From Verrucomicrobiota bacterium (GTDB lineage Bacteria > Verrucomicrobiota > Verrucomicrobiia > Opitutales > Opitutaceae), in the NCBI GenBank assembly GCA_019136515.1, contig JAGVUB010000158.1:1-64000 (forward strand): 64,000 bases of DNA, read 5' to 3'. A model generated the notes under the pieces. The model was not told the DNA's origin. It did no database searches and saw only the letters and a list, made by a program, of their open reading frames with translations. Below, piece after piece: positions 45,713 through 53,344 of this stretch. Position 1 is the stretch's first letter. Every line of letters starts with the position of its first letter. The position numbers and the translations under genes were made by a program.

Positions 45713-47244
45713 ATGCGCCGCCTCCTCTCCTACCTCGGCCTCGTCCTTCCGCTTCTCCTCGTGGCGCAGACGGCCCTGCCGGCGCACTCCGGCCAAGGTT
45801 CACCGTCCACCGGCAACCGGACACCGGCAACCGGGCCTGCCGTGACACCGGCCACTGGCGACCGGCCGCAAGACACCGGCAACCGACAACCGGCCACCGC
45901 TCACCGTCCACAGTCCACCGCCCACCGCCTCCTGCCCATCGCCGACGACGCTTGGTCCGGCACCTCCGTCAACGTCATCGCCGGTCTCCAGAATTCGATC
46001 ATCACCGACCGATCCTCCCAGTACGCCGCCTTCTACGCCGCCGATGCCACCCTCGTCCTCGCGCACCGCGAGATCGGCAGCGACACCTGGTCCACGCAGC
46101 GCACCGGGCTGACCGGCCACCCGACCGACGCCCACAACACCGTCGCTATCGCCGTCGACGGCGACGGCTTCCTCCACGTCGCCTGGGACCATCACGACAA
46201 TCCGCTCAACTACGCCCGCAGCGTGGCACCCGGCTCGCTCGAGCTCGGCCCGCGCCAGCCCATGACCGGCCGTCACGAGAACAGCGTCACCTATCCCTCC
46301 TTCCTGCGCCTGCCCGACGGCGACCTCCTCTTCCTCTATCGCGACGGCCGCTCCGGCCGCGGCAACCTCGCGCTCAACCGCTACAACATCCGCACCAAGA
46401 CTTGGACACAGGTGCAGCCGAACCTCATCGACGGCGAGGGCCGGCGCAGCGCCTACTCCTCCGTCACCATCGACTCGAGCGGCGTGCTCCACCTCGCCTG
46501 GGTCTGGCGCGACACCCCCGACGTCGCACCGGAGAGCCACTGCGCGTTCCCATCACCGCCGCCACCGCCGACTACGCCCTGCGCCTCCCGGCCGGCCGGT
46601 CATTGATGAACCCGCCCAGCCTCGGCACCGACGAGCAGGGCTGGCCCTACCTCGCCAGCTACTGGTGTCCGGACGGTTCGGATATTCCGCAATTCCACCT
46701 CGTGACGCGCGATGCGGATCGCTGGGTGGTGCAGCCGGTCACCCGGCGAACCACTCCGTTCGTCCTCGCCGGCACCTCCACCAAGCGCCCCCCGCTCTCC
46801 CGCGCCATCGTCGTCGCCCGAAGCGAACCGACGACGGCACGCGCCGCCTGTGTCGTCTACCGCGACGACGAGCGCGGCGGCCGCATCGTCGCCGCCGAAT
46901 GCCGCGACCTCGGCCGGTCCGAGTGGGAGTACCACGAGTTGACCACCGGATCCGTCGGTGCCTGGGAGCCTTCGTTCGATCCCGCTCAATGGTCACGCTC
47001 CGGACAGCTTCACCTCCTCGTCCAACGCGTTGAGCAGCGCGATGGCGACGACCAGCGCGCCGCCGTCGCGCCACCGAGCCCCATCGCCTCGCTGATCTGG
47101 GTACCATTCGCCGCCGGCCCCACCATCACGCGCTCCCCTGTACCACAAAGCTCCCCTCCGCCGCTTCGAAGCACCCACGCGCACCGCCAGAATTCACCGA
47201 GCCCCGGCGCGGTCCTTCGACCAACCGCCGCCGCGATCCCGTAG
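45713..47244 (+). pseudogene. BNR-4 family secreted propeller protein, broken by a deletion/frameshift
   Basis: Frame 1 (45713-46606) encodes a signal peptide (MRRLLSYLGLVLPLLLVAQT), a long repeat-derived linker and blades with VAWDHHDNPLNYARS, SVTYPSFLRLPDGDLLFLYRDG and HLAWVWRDTPDVAPES. It then runs into meaningless Pro-rich sequence. The continuation is in another frame from about 46535: EPLRVPITAATADYALRLPAG, DEQGWPYLASYWCPDGSDIPQ, to a stop at 47244. Intact relatives would have about 15-20 residues between the halves, so a small deletion that shifted the frame is likely. The family includes polysaccharide lyases and related propellers acting on uronate-rhamnose linkages. A sequencing error is possible. 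The final stop is the TAG of a GTAGGGCGCG repeat. Confidence 0.75.
45800..45930 (+). repeat. Longest in-frame heptanucleotide tract
   Basis: About 130 bp of degenerate CCACCGN, CAACCGG and ACACCGG units, encoding a Pro/Thr/Asn/Arg/His linker in the BNR-4 remnant. Confidence 0.85.
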
Positions 47245-47262
47245 GGCGCGAGCTTGGTCGCA
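47241..47262 (+). repeat. GTAGGGCGCG REP copy at the BNR-4 stop
   Basis: GTAGGGCGCGAGCTTGGTCG, the sister of the copy at 4044. Its TAG (47242-47244) closes the reading frame. Confidence 0.75.
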
Positions 47263-47362
47263 CCTCCTTCGCCCGCCAAACTGCCGCCTGATCCCCGATC
47301 GCACCCACGGACCGAACAAGCTCGCTCCCCACCGCCAGCGATCTGCTTCAACCGCCAATCCC

Positions 47363-48355
47363 ATGCTCCGCCGCTCACTCCTCATACTCATCCTCGTTGC
47401 CCTTGCGTCTGTGCTGCCTCCACCAGCGGCCGCCGCCTCCACACCGCCCGCCGGCAACCGTTCACCGGCCACCGTCCTCGCCGACGAGCGCGTGCTCTGG
47501 ATGGGCGACAGCATCACCCAGGCGGGCGGCTACGTGACCTTCGTCGAGTACTACCTCGCCCGCGCCTACCCGCAGGAGCGATTCGACATCGTCGCCATCG
47601 GACTGAACAGCGAAACGGTCTCCGGCCTCACCGAGTCGACCCACGGTTCCATCCGTCCCTGCGCGCTCGACCGCCTGCCCCGCGCGCTCGAGTTGGTGAA
47701 GCCCACCGTCGTCGTCGCCTGCTACGGCATGAACGACGGCATCTACCACCCGCCCGCCGCCGAGCGCCAGCAGGCCTTCGAGGCCGGCATCCGAAAACTC
47801 CTTGCAACCTGCCGCGCCGCTCGCGCCCGGGTCATCCTGCTGACCCCGCCACCGTTCGACCGCGTCCCGCCCGGCCGCCACCTCCAGCCCGCCACCGCTC
47901 CAGTCTTCGGTTACGGCACTCCCTACGAGGCCTACGACGACGTGCTCGCCGCCTTCGCCCGCTGGGAGACGACGCTTCCCTCCGACCGCGCGCTGGTGAT
48001 CGATCTCCACACCGGCGTGAACGCCTACCTCGCCCAGCGCCGCCAGACCACGCCCGCCTTCACCCTCGCGCCCGACGCCGTCCACCCCGGCGACCTCGGC
48101 CATCTCCTCATGGCGCAACTCGTCCTCCGCGGCCTCGGCTTCGAGCTTCCCGCCACCGCATCCGATCTCGACGCCGAGCTCGCCCGCATCCAGGCCGACC
48201 CGCTCTACCCGCTGATCAAGCAGCAGCGCGAGAAACGCTCCGAGGGCTGGCGCGCCGCCGTCGGCCTACCCGCCGCCGCCATCAACGCCGACGCCGAGTG
48301 CGCCGAGCTCCAGCCACAGATCGACACTCTGCTCGCCCCCGCCGCCAACCGCTGA
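47363..48355 (+). CDS. Secreted SGNH/GDSL hydrolase
   Basis: 330 residues. Signal peptide MLRRSLLILILVALASVLPPPAAA, then a short repeat-derived bridge (STPPAGNRSPATV). The SGNH core has block I WMGDSITQAGGY, block III CYGMNDGIY (Asn of the oxyanion hole), and the C-terminal DAVHPGDLGHLLMA with Asp and His of the triad. It is probably an acetylesterase for pectin or hemicellulose. The leader ends CAACCGC, CAATCCC, ATG. The stop is one base before the GH28 start, so translation is likely coupled. Confidence 0.88.
   Translation: MLRRSLLILILVALASVLPPPAAAASTPPAGNRSPATVLADERVLWMGDSITQAGGYVTFVEYYLARAYPQERFDIVAIGLNSETVSGLTESTHGSIRPCALDRLPRALELVKPTVVVACYGMNDGIYHPPAAERQQAFEAGIRKLLATCRAARARVILLTPPPFDRVPPGRHLQPATAPVFGYGTPYEAYDDVLAAFARWETTLPSDRALVIDLHTGVNAYLAQRRQTTPAFTLAPDAVHPGDLGHLLMAQLVLRGLGFELPATASDLDAELARIQADPLYPLIKQQREKRSEGWRAAVGLPAAAINADAECAELQPQIDTLLAPAANR
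47448..47476 (+). repeat. Short in-frame heptanucleotide tract in the SGNH gene
   Basis: About four units (CCGGCAACCG, TTCACCGGCCACCG context), again immediately after the signal peptide. Confidence 0.65.
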
Positions 48356-48356
48356 A

Positions 48357-49991
48357 ATGCTCCGTCTCGGCCCATTCGTCTTCGCCCTCCTCATGACCGC
48401 CGCCACTCTTCTCCCCGCCGCCGAATTCAATGTGCGCGCCTTCGGCGCCAAGGGCGACGGCATCGCCCTCGACTCCCCCGCGATCAACGCCGCCATCGAG
48501 GCCGCCAGCGCCGCCGGCGGCGGCACCGTGCGCGTCCCCGCCGGCACCTACCTCTGCTTCTCCCTTCGCCTGCGCAGCCACCTGCGCCTCGAGCTCGACC
48601 CCGGCGCCATCATCCGCGCCGCCCAGCCCGCCCCCAGCTTCGGCGCCTACGACGACCCCGAACCCAACGACTGGGGCGACCTCCACCAGTACCAGGACTT
48701 TGGGCACAGCCACTGGCACAACAGCCTGCTCTGGGGCGAGAACCTCGAGAACGTCTCCATCGTCGGCCCCGGCCTGATCGACGGCACCTCCGGCCTCGTC
48801 CGCCACGCGAGCTACGCCTCCACCGGCCCCAACGGCACCGTCGCCCGCGGCGCCGCCACCGGCACGCCGCCGCCCGAAGTCCGCGGTCTCGGCAACAAGG
48901 CCATCGCGCTCAAGAACTGCCGCGGTGTCATCCTCCGCGACTTCTCCATCCTCAACGGCGGCCACTTCGCCCTCCTCGCCACAGGCGTCGACCACCTCAC
49001 CTGCGACAACCTCCGCCTCGACACCAACCGCGATGGGCTCGACATCGACGGCTGCCGCCACGTCCGCATCTCCGACTGCGCCGTCAACACCCCCAACGAC
49101 GACGCCATCGTGCTCAAGACCAGTTACGCCCTCGGCGAACTGCGCGCCTGCGAGAACATCACCATCACCGGCTGCACCGTCAGCGGCTACGACATCGGCT
49201 CGCTGCTCGACGGCACCTTCCGCCGCACCGTCACCCACGCGCCCGACCGCGACGGCCCCACCGGCCGCATCAAGATCGGCACCGAGTCCAACGGCGACTT
49301 CCGCAACATCACCGTCGCGAACTGCACCTTCGACCGCTCGCGCGGCCTCGCCCTCGAGTCCGTCGACGGCGCCGTGATCGAGGACATCGTCGTCACCAAC
49401 CTCACCCTGCGCGACGTCTCCAACTCCCCGATCTTTCTACGCCTCGGCAACCGCGCCCGCGGTCCCGATGGCACGCCCGTCGGCGCGATCCGCCGCGTGA
49501 AGATCAGCCACGTGACCGCCTCCGGCACCGACGGCCGCTTCCCCATCCTCCTCGTCGGACTGCCCGACCACCCACTCGAGCACATCACCCTCTCCGACAT
49601 CCACGTCGCCTCCCGCGGCGGCATCACGCTCGCCGATGTCGCCGCCCAGTCCGAGACACACATCAACGCCTTCTTCCTCCGCGCCGACGAGCCCGGCGTC
49701 ACCGGTCCGCGCGAACCCTTCGCCGTGCCGGAGCGCCCGCGCGCCTATCCCGAGCCGAGCATGTTCGGCCTGCTTCCCGCCTCCGCGCTGTTCGCTCGTC
49801 ACGTGCGCCATCTCACCGTGCGCGACCTCCGCTACGAGTTCGCCGCGCACGACGAGCGCCCGCTCATCGTGCTCGACGACGCCGAGGATATCACCTTCAG
49901 CCGCTTCCGCTCCCCCTCGCCCACCGGCCCCGCGTACCACCTCACCAACGTCCACGCTCTCGAAACGATCCACTGCACCCCCGCGCCGTAG
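48357..49991 (+). CDS. Secreted GH28 polygalacturonase/rhamnogalacturonase-like hydrolase
   Basis: 544 residues, signal peptide MLRLGPFVFALLMTAATLLPAA, then a right-handed beta-helix starting FNVRAFGAKGDGIALDSPAINAAI. GH28 active-site motifs: NRDGLDIDG (first Asp), TPNDDAIVLKTS (Asp pair) and GRIKIGTES (substrate-binding RIK). The usual GHG catalytic-site motif is not recognisable; the matching region reads SGYDIGSLLDG. That may mark a divergent subgroup with rhamnogalacturonan or a modified galacturonan as substrate. It probably hydrolyses alpha-galacturonosyl bonds in the backbone. The stop context is CCGTAGTCC. A REP pair follows at 50033. Confidence 0.9.
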   Translation: MLRLGPFVFALLMTAATLLPAAEFNVRAFGAKGDGIALDSPAINAAIEAASAAGGGTVRVPAGTYLCFSLRLRSHLRLELDPGAIIRAAQPAPSFGAYDDPEPNDWGDLHQYQDFGHSHWHNSLLWGENLENVSIVGPGLIDGTSGLVRHASYASTGPNGTVARGAATGTPPPEVRGLGNKAIALKNCRGVILRDFSILNGGHFALLATGVDHLTCDNLRLDTNRDGLDIDGCRHVRISDCAVNTPNDDAIVLKTSYALGELRACENITITGCTVSGYDIGSLLDGTFRRTVTHAPDRDGPTGRIKIGTESNGDFRNITVANCTFDRSRGLALESVDGAVIEDIVVTNLTLRDVSNSPIFLRLGNRARGPDGTPVGAIRRVKISHVTASGTDGRFPILLVGLPDHPLEHITLSDIHVASRGGITLADVAAQSETHINAFFLRADEPGVTGPREPFAVPERPRAYPEPSMFGLLPASALFARHVRHLTVRDLRYEFAAHDERPLIVLDDAEDITFSRFRSPSPTGPAYHLTNVHALETIHCTPAP

Positions 49992-50032
49992 TCCTCCACT
50001 GTGGCGCCGCTCGCCAGCTCCGTGATCCGCCC

Positions 50033-50153
50033 GTAGGTCCGGTCTCCGACCGGACACCCGCGACACCGGCCCATACCCCACGCCACAAACCACCCACGCC
50101 TCACGCCGCTCCACCCGGCAACACCCCCGCAACCGGTCGGAGACCGGTCCTAC
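50033..50153. repeat. GTAGGTCCGG REP pair, copy 6
   Basis: Left arm GTAGGTCCGGTCTCCGACC, right arm AACCGGTCGGAGACCGGTCC then TAC, downstream of GH28. Confidence 0.9.
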
Positions 50154-50257
50154 CCACCCTCCCGCTCGCCTTGGGAACGCCGACCTCCCGCTAGGCCCCT
50201 CCGCCCGTTCCGCAATCTCGAAGGTTCTCCCGCACAAGAGAACGCACTCAGCAATCC

Positions 50258-51289
50258 ATGCGCGCCCGCACTTCCATCATCGTCCTCGGCCTCGCCCTCG
50301 CGCTGCTGCCTCTTGCCCGCGCCGAATCCGCCCAACCGCCGGCCTTCGCCACGGCGCAGCGCATCCGCGTGATCGTCGACAATGACTTCGGCGGCGACCC
50401 CGACGGTCTCTTTCTCCTCGCCCACCTGCTCCTTTCGTCCTCGACCGACGTCCGCGGCATCATCGCCTCGCAACATCACGCCACCGGTTTCTACGGACAC
50501 CCCGGCACGCCGGCGCACGCGCACGAACAGGCCTCCGCCCTGCTCCGCCTCGTCGCGCCCAACCTCGCCCCGCGCCTCGTGCTCGGATCCGCCACCGGTC
50601 TCGCCGACCGCCAGACTCCGGCCGACTCCGCCGGTGCGCGCCTCATCGTGCAGGAAGCCCTGCGCGACGACACCACGGTCCCGCTCTACGTCCTCTGCGG
50701 CGGCGGGCTTACCAACATCGCCAGCGCCTACCTCCTCGACCCGCGCATCGCCTCGCGCCTGCGCCTCGTCTGGATCGGCGGCCCCGAGCACCCCGGCCAC
50801 GCCCAGCCGCCGCCCGGTGCCGGGAATGTCGAATACAACCTCAGCATCGACCGCCTAGCCGCCCAGGTCGTCTTCAACATCTCCGCGATCCCGCTCTGGC
50901 AGGTCCCACGCGACGCCTACCGGCAGGCGCTCGTCTCCACCGCGGAACTCTCCGCCCGGATCGACGCCCACGCCCCGCTCGGTGCCTTCCTTCTCGGCAG
51001 CCTCGACGATCTCCTCCAGCGCGCCCAGGGCTCGCTCGGCGAAGCTTACGTCCTCGGCGACAACCCGCTCGTTCTCCTCTCTGCCCTGCAATCCTCCTGG
51101 GAACGCGATCCGTCCTCGAGCCGCTACGTCGAGCTCCCTGCTCCGCTCATCAACGACGCCGGCGCCTACGAACCCAACCCCGCCGGCCGGCCAATCCGCG
51201 TCTACACGACCTTGGACACCAGGCTGCTCTTCGAGGATCTCTACGCCAAAATCCACCGCTTCGATCATCCGAGATCTCCTACGCCGTAG
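50258..51289 (+). CDS. Exported nucleoside hydrolase-like protein
   Basis: 343 residues with a signal peptide (MRARTSIIVLGLALALLPLARAE). The IUNH-like fold is shown by the calcium-binding N-terminus RVIVDNDFGGDPDGLFLLAHLLL, a variant of the DTDxGxDDA motif, and by VPLYVLCGGGLTNIA and RLRLVWIGGPEHPG. NVEYNLSIDRLAAQVVF supplies further ligands. Intracellular relatives split ribonucleosides; exported ones in polysaccharide loci may act on other N- or O-glycosides, so the substrate is open. The leader ends CAATCC before the ATG. The TAG stop is supplied by a GTAGGTCCGG repeat. Confidence 0.82.
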   Translation: MRARTSIIVLGLALALLPLARAESAQPPAFATAQRIRVIVDNDFGGDPDGLFLLAHLLLSSSTDVRGIIASQHHATGFYGHPGTPAHAHEQASALLRLVAPNLAPRLVLGSATGLADRQTPADSAGARLIVQEALRDDTTVPLYVLCGGGLTNIASAYLLDPRIASRLRLVWIGGPEHPGHAQPPPGAGNVEYNLSIDRLAAQVVFNISAIPLWQVPRDAYRQALVSTAELSARIDAHAPLGAFLLGSLDDLLQRAQGSLGEAYVLGDNPLVLLSALQSSWERDPSSSRYVELPAPLINDAGAYEPNPAGRPIRVYTTLDTRLLFEDLYAKIHRFDHPRSPTP

Positions 51290-51391
51290 GTCCGGTCTCC
51301 GACCGGACACCCTCGGCACCAGCACGTCTCTCCTCCCGCCGCCTTCATTCCCATCGGTATCCGCTGCGACCGGTCGAAGACCGGTCCTACC
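51286..51391. repeat. GTAGGTCCGG REP pair, copy 7 (supplies stop)
   Basis: Left arm GTAGGTCCGGTCTCCGACC starting in the last codons of the nucleoside-hydrolase-like gene, right arm GACCGGTCGAAGACCGGTCC then TAC. Confidence 0.9.
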
Positions 51392-51439
51392 CGTCGATCA
51401 AACTCGCCCCTCTCGCTTCGCTACCTCCAAACCCGCTCG

Positions 51440-51577
51440 CCGTCCCTCCGCCCAATCTCCAATCCCGAAGGTTCTTCCGAATGGGAGAAGGCAATCGCAA
51501 ATCGAAAATCCGCCGCGCTCCGGCCATTCCGCAATCCGGCCACTCCGCAATCCGCCATTCCGCACTCCGCAATCCCC
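51440..51577 (+). repeat. Second-family heptanucleotide leader before CE12
   Basis: Degenerate CAATCCG-like units (CAATCTC, CAATCCC, CAATCGC, AAATCGA, AAATCCG, CATTCCG, CAATCCG, CACTCCG, CAATCCC) run to the ATG at 51578. Phase slips by one or two bases in places. Confidence 0.75.
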
Positions 51578-53113
51578 ATGCGCCTCCCCGCCGCCATCTC
51601 CACCCTCCCGGTTCTCTTTGCCACCCTTGCCGCCCCCCTCGCCGTGGCGCAGGCGGCCCAACCTGCGAATCCGACTTCCGTGGCACCGCCCACTGTCAAC
51701 CGTTCACCGTCCACCGATAGCGCCGCCGTTTCACCGGCCACCGACCACCGGCCACCGCTCACCGGCCCCGCGCCACGCGCCTTCGACTTCACCCAGCTCA
51801 CCGCTGCCGACACCTTCACCGCCGAGCGCGGCTACGGCTTCGACCTCGGCACCGCCCCTTCCGCCACCTCCCAATCGGTGGCGCAGGGTTCCCTGCCTGC
51901 GAAATCCGCCGTCGCCGGCACGGAGGCCGGCGCCACACCGTCCACTTCGTCCCAGACCGTGGCGCAGGCGTCCCTGCCTGCGATCCCCACCTCCGCCACA
52001 TCCCCGACCGCCGGCACCGCGCCCTCCGCCGCGAACACCCCGTTCTACTTCTCCGTCGCCGTACCCGAGGGGAACTACCGCGTCACCGTCACCTTCGGCG
52101 ACACCACCGCGCCCTCCGCCAACACCGTGAAAGCCGAGTCGCGCCAGCTCCTCCTCGAGTCGCTCGCCACCCGGCCCGGCGAGCTCGCCACCCGCACGTT
52201 CACCGTCAACGTGCGCAACGCCACGCTGCCCCCGCCGCCACAGAACGCCCCCGGCGGCACCGCCGTGCTCCTCAACCCACGCGAGGTCGGGCTGCTGCGC
52301 TGGGACGACAAGCTCACGCTCGAGTTCAACGGCGCCGCCCCGCGCATCCGCTCCGTGGAGATCGCGCCCGCGCCCGACGCGCCGACCGTCTTCCTCGCCG
52401 GCGACTCGACCGTGACCGACCAGCCGCACGAGCCCGCCGCCGGCTGGGGCCAGATGCTCCCGCGTTTCCTCCGCCCCGATGTCGCCGTCGCCAACCACGC
52501 CGAGTCCGGCGAGACGCTGAAGTCCTTCCTCTCCGAGCTGCGCCTGGCGAAGATCCTCGCGCAGATGAAGGCGGGCGACTTCCTCTTCATCCAGTTCGGC
52601 CACAACGACGAGAAGAAGCAGTGGCCGCAGACGTACGTCGAGGCGCGCACGACCTACAAGGCCTACCTGCGCGCCTTCATCGCCGAAGCGCGCCTGCGCG
52701 GTGCCACGCCAGTCCTCGTCACCTCCATGCAGCGCCGCACCTTCGACGAGCACGGCAGGATCAAAAACACCCACGGCGACTACCCCGCCGCCGTGCGCGA
52801 GGTCGCCGCCGAGGAGAAGGTCGCCCTCGTCGACCTCGACCGCGCCAGCACCGCCTTCTACGAGGCGCTCGGTCCCGAGCGCGCCCCGCTCGCCTTCAGC
52901 GCCGGGGGCAAGGACGCCACTCACCACAACAACTACGGCGGCTTCCAGCTCGCCAAGGTCGTCGCCCAAGCGCTCCGCGACGCCGGTCCCGAGCTCGCCG
53001 CCCTCGTGTCTCCGGATTTCAACGGTTTCGATCCCGCGCATCCGGACGCCCCCGAGACCTTCGCGCTTCCCGCCAGCCCCGCCCGCAGCGACGCCGCCCT
53101 CCGCGGCAACTGA
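51578..53113 (+). CDS. Secreted CE12 rhamnogalacturonan acetylesterase with repeat-expanded N-terminal domain
   Basis: 511 residues. A signal peptide (LPVLFATLAAPLAVAQA) precedes a repeat-encoded linker (TVNRSPSTDSAAVSPATDHR) and a galactose-binding-like domain (RAFDFTQLTAADTFTAERGYGFDLG ... PFYFSVAVPEGNYRVTVTFGD). That domain is split by about 50 residues encoded by GTGGCGCAGG repeats. The CE12 catalytic domain runs from about residue 265: FLAGDSTVTDQ (Ser), AESGETLKSFLSE, IQFGHNDEKKQ and DATHHNNYGG (Asp/His). It removes acetyl groups from RG-I galacturonate, opening the chain to PL11 and GH28. The domain split would probably form a flexible loop. Confidence 0.92.
   Translation: MRLPAAISTLPVLFATLAAPLAVAQAAQPANPTSVAPPTVNRSPSTDSAAVSPATDHRPPLTGPAPRAFDFTQLTAADTFTAERGYGFDLGTAPSATSQSVAQGSLPAKSAVAGTEAGATPSTSSQTVAQASLPAIPTSATSPTAGTAPSAANTPFYFSVAVPEGNYRVTVTFGDTTAPSANTVKAESRQLLLESLATRPGELATRTFTVNVRNATLPPPPQNAPGGTAVLLNPREVGLLRWDDKLTLEFNGAAPRIRSVEIAPAPDAPTVFLAGDSTVTDQPHEPAAGWGQMLPRFLRPDVAVANHAESGETLKSFLSELRLAKILAQMKAGDFLFIQFGHNDEKKQWPQTYVEARTTYKAYLRAFIAEARLRGATPVLVTSMQRRTFDEHGRIKNTHGDYPAAVREVAAEEKVALVDLDRASTAFYEALGPERAPLAFSAGGKDATHHNNYGGFQLAKVVAQALRDAGPELAALVSPDFNGFDPAHPDAPETFALPASPARSDAALRGN
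51684..51766 (+). repeat. In-frame heptanucleotide tract in CE12
   Basis: Degenerate CCACCGN units interrupted by AGCGCCGCC, encoding the linker after the signal peptide. Confidence 0.8.
51878..51982 (+). repeat. GTGGCGCAGG elements inside CE12 coding sequence
   Basis: GTGGCGCAGGGTTCCCTGCC at 51878, an inverted partner ending CCGGCGCCAC at 51936, and GTGGCGCAGGCGTCCCTGCC at 51959. A further degenerate copy at 51644 encodes the end of the signal peptide. Confidence 0.8.
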
Positions 53114-53170
53114 GTCGCCGCGCTTCTCGAATGAGTTCCGCGTGGCACCGCTCGCGAGAGCGGCGAATCC

Positions 53171-53335
53171 GTAGCGAAACTCGCCAAGAGTTTCGCCGGC
53201 CGCCCAGCACCGCCCGCGCAGCGCCTCCCGTAGCGAAAGCCGCCAAGGCTTTCGTCCGAGCCGCCAGCCGTCGAAGTTCTGGCGAACTTCGCTACACCGC
53301 AGACGTGGACGTAGCGAAACCCGCCAAGGGTTTCG
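53171..53335. repeat. Array of four GTAGCGAAA REP elements
   Basis: Copies at 53171, 53230, 53270-53294 (inverted, ending TTCGCTAC) and 53311. Each is a hairpin such as CGAAAGCC-GCCAA-GGCTTTCG. They fill the gap between the convergent CE12 and ThuA-like genes. Confidence 0.88.
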
Positions 53336-53344
53336 TCGCCTCGT

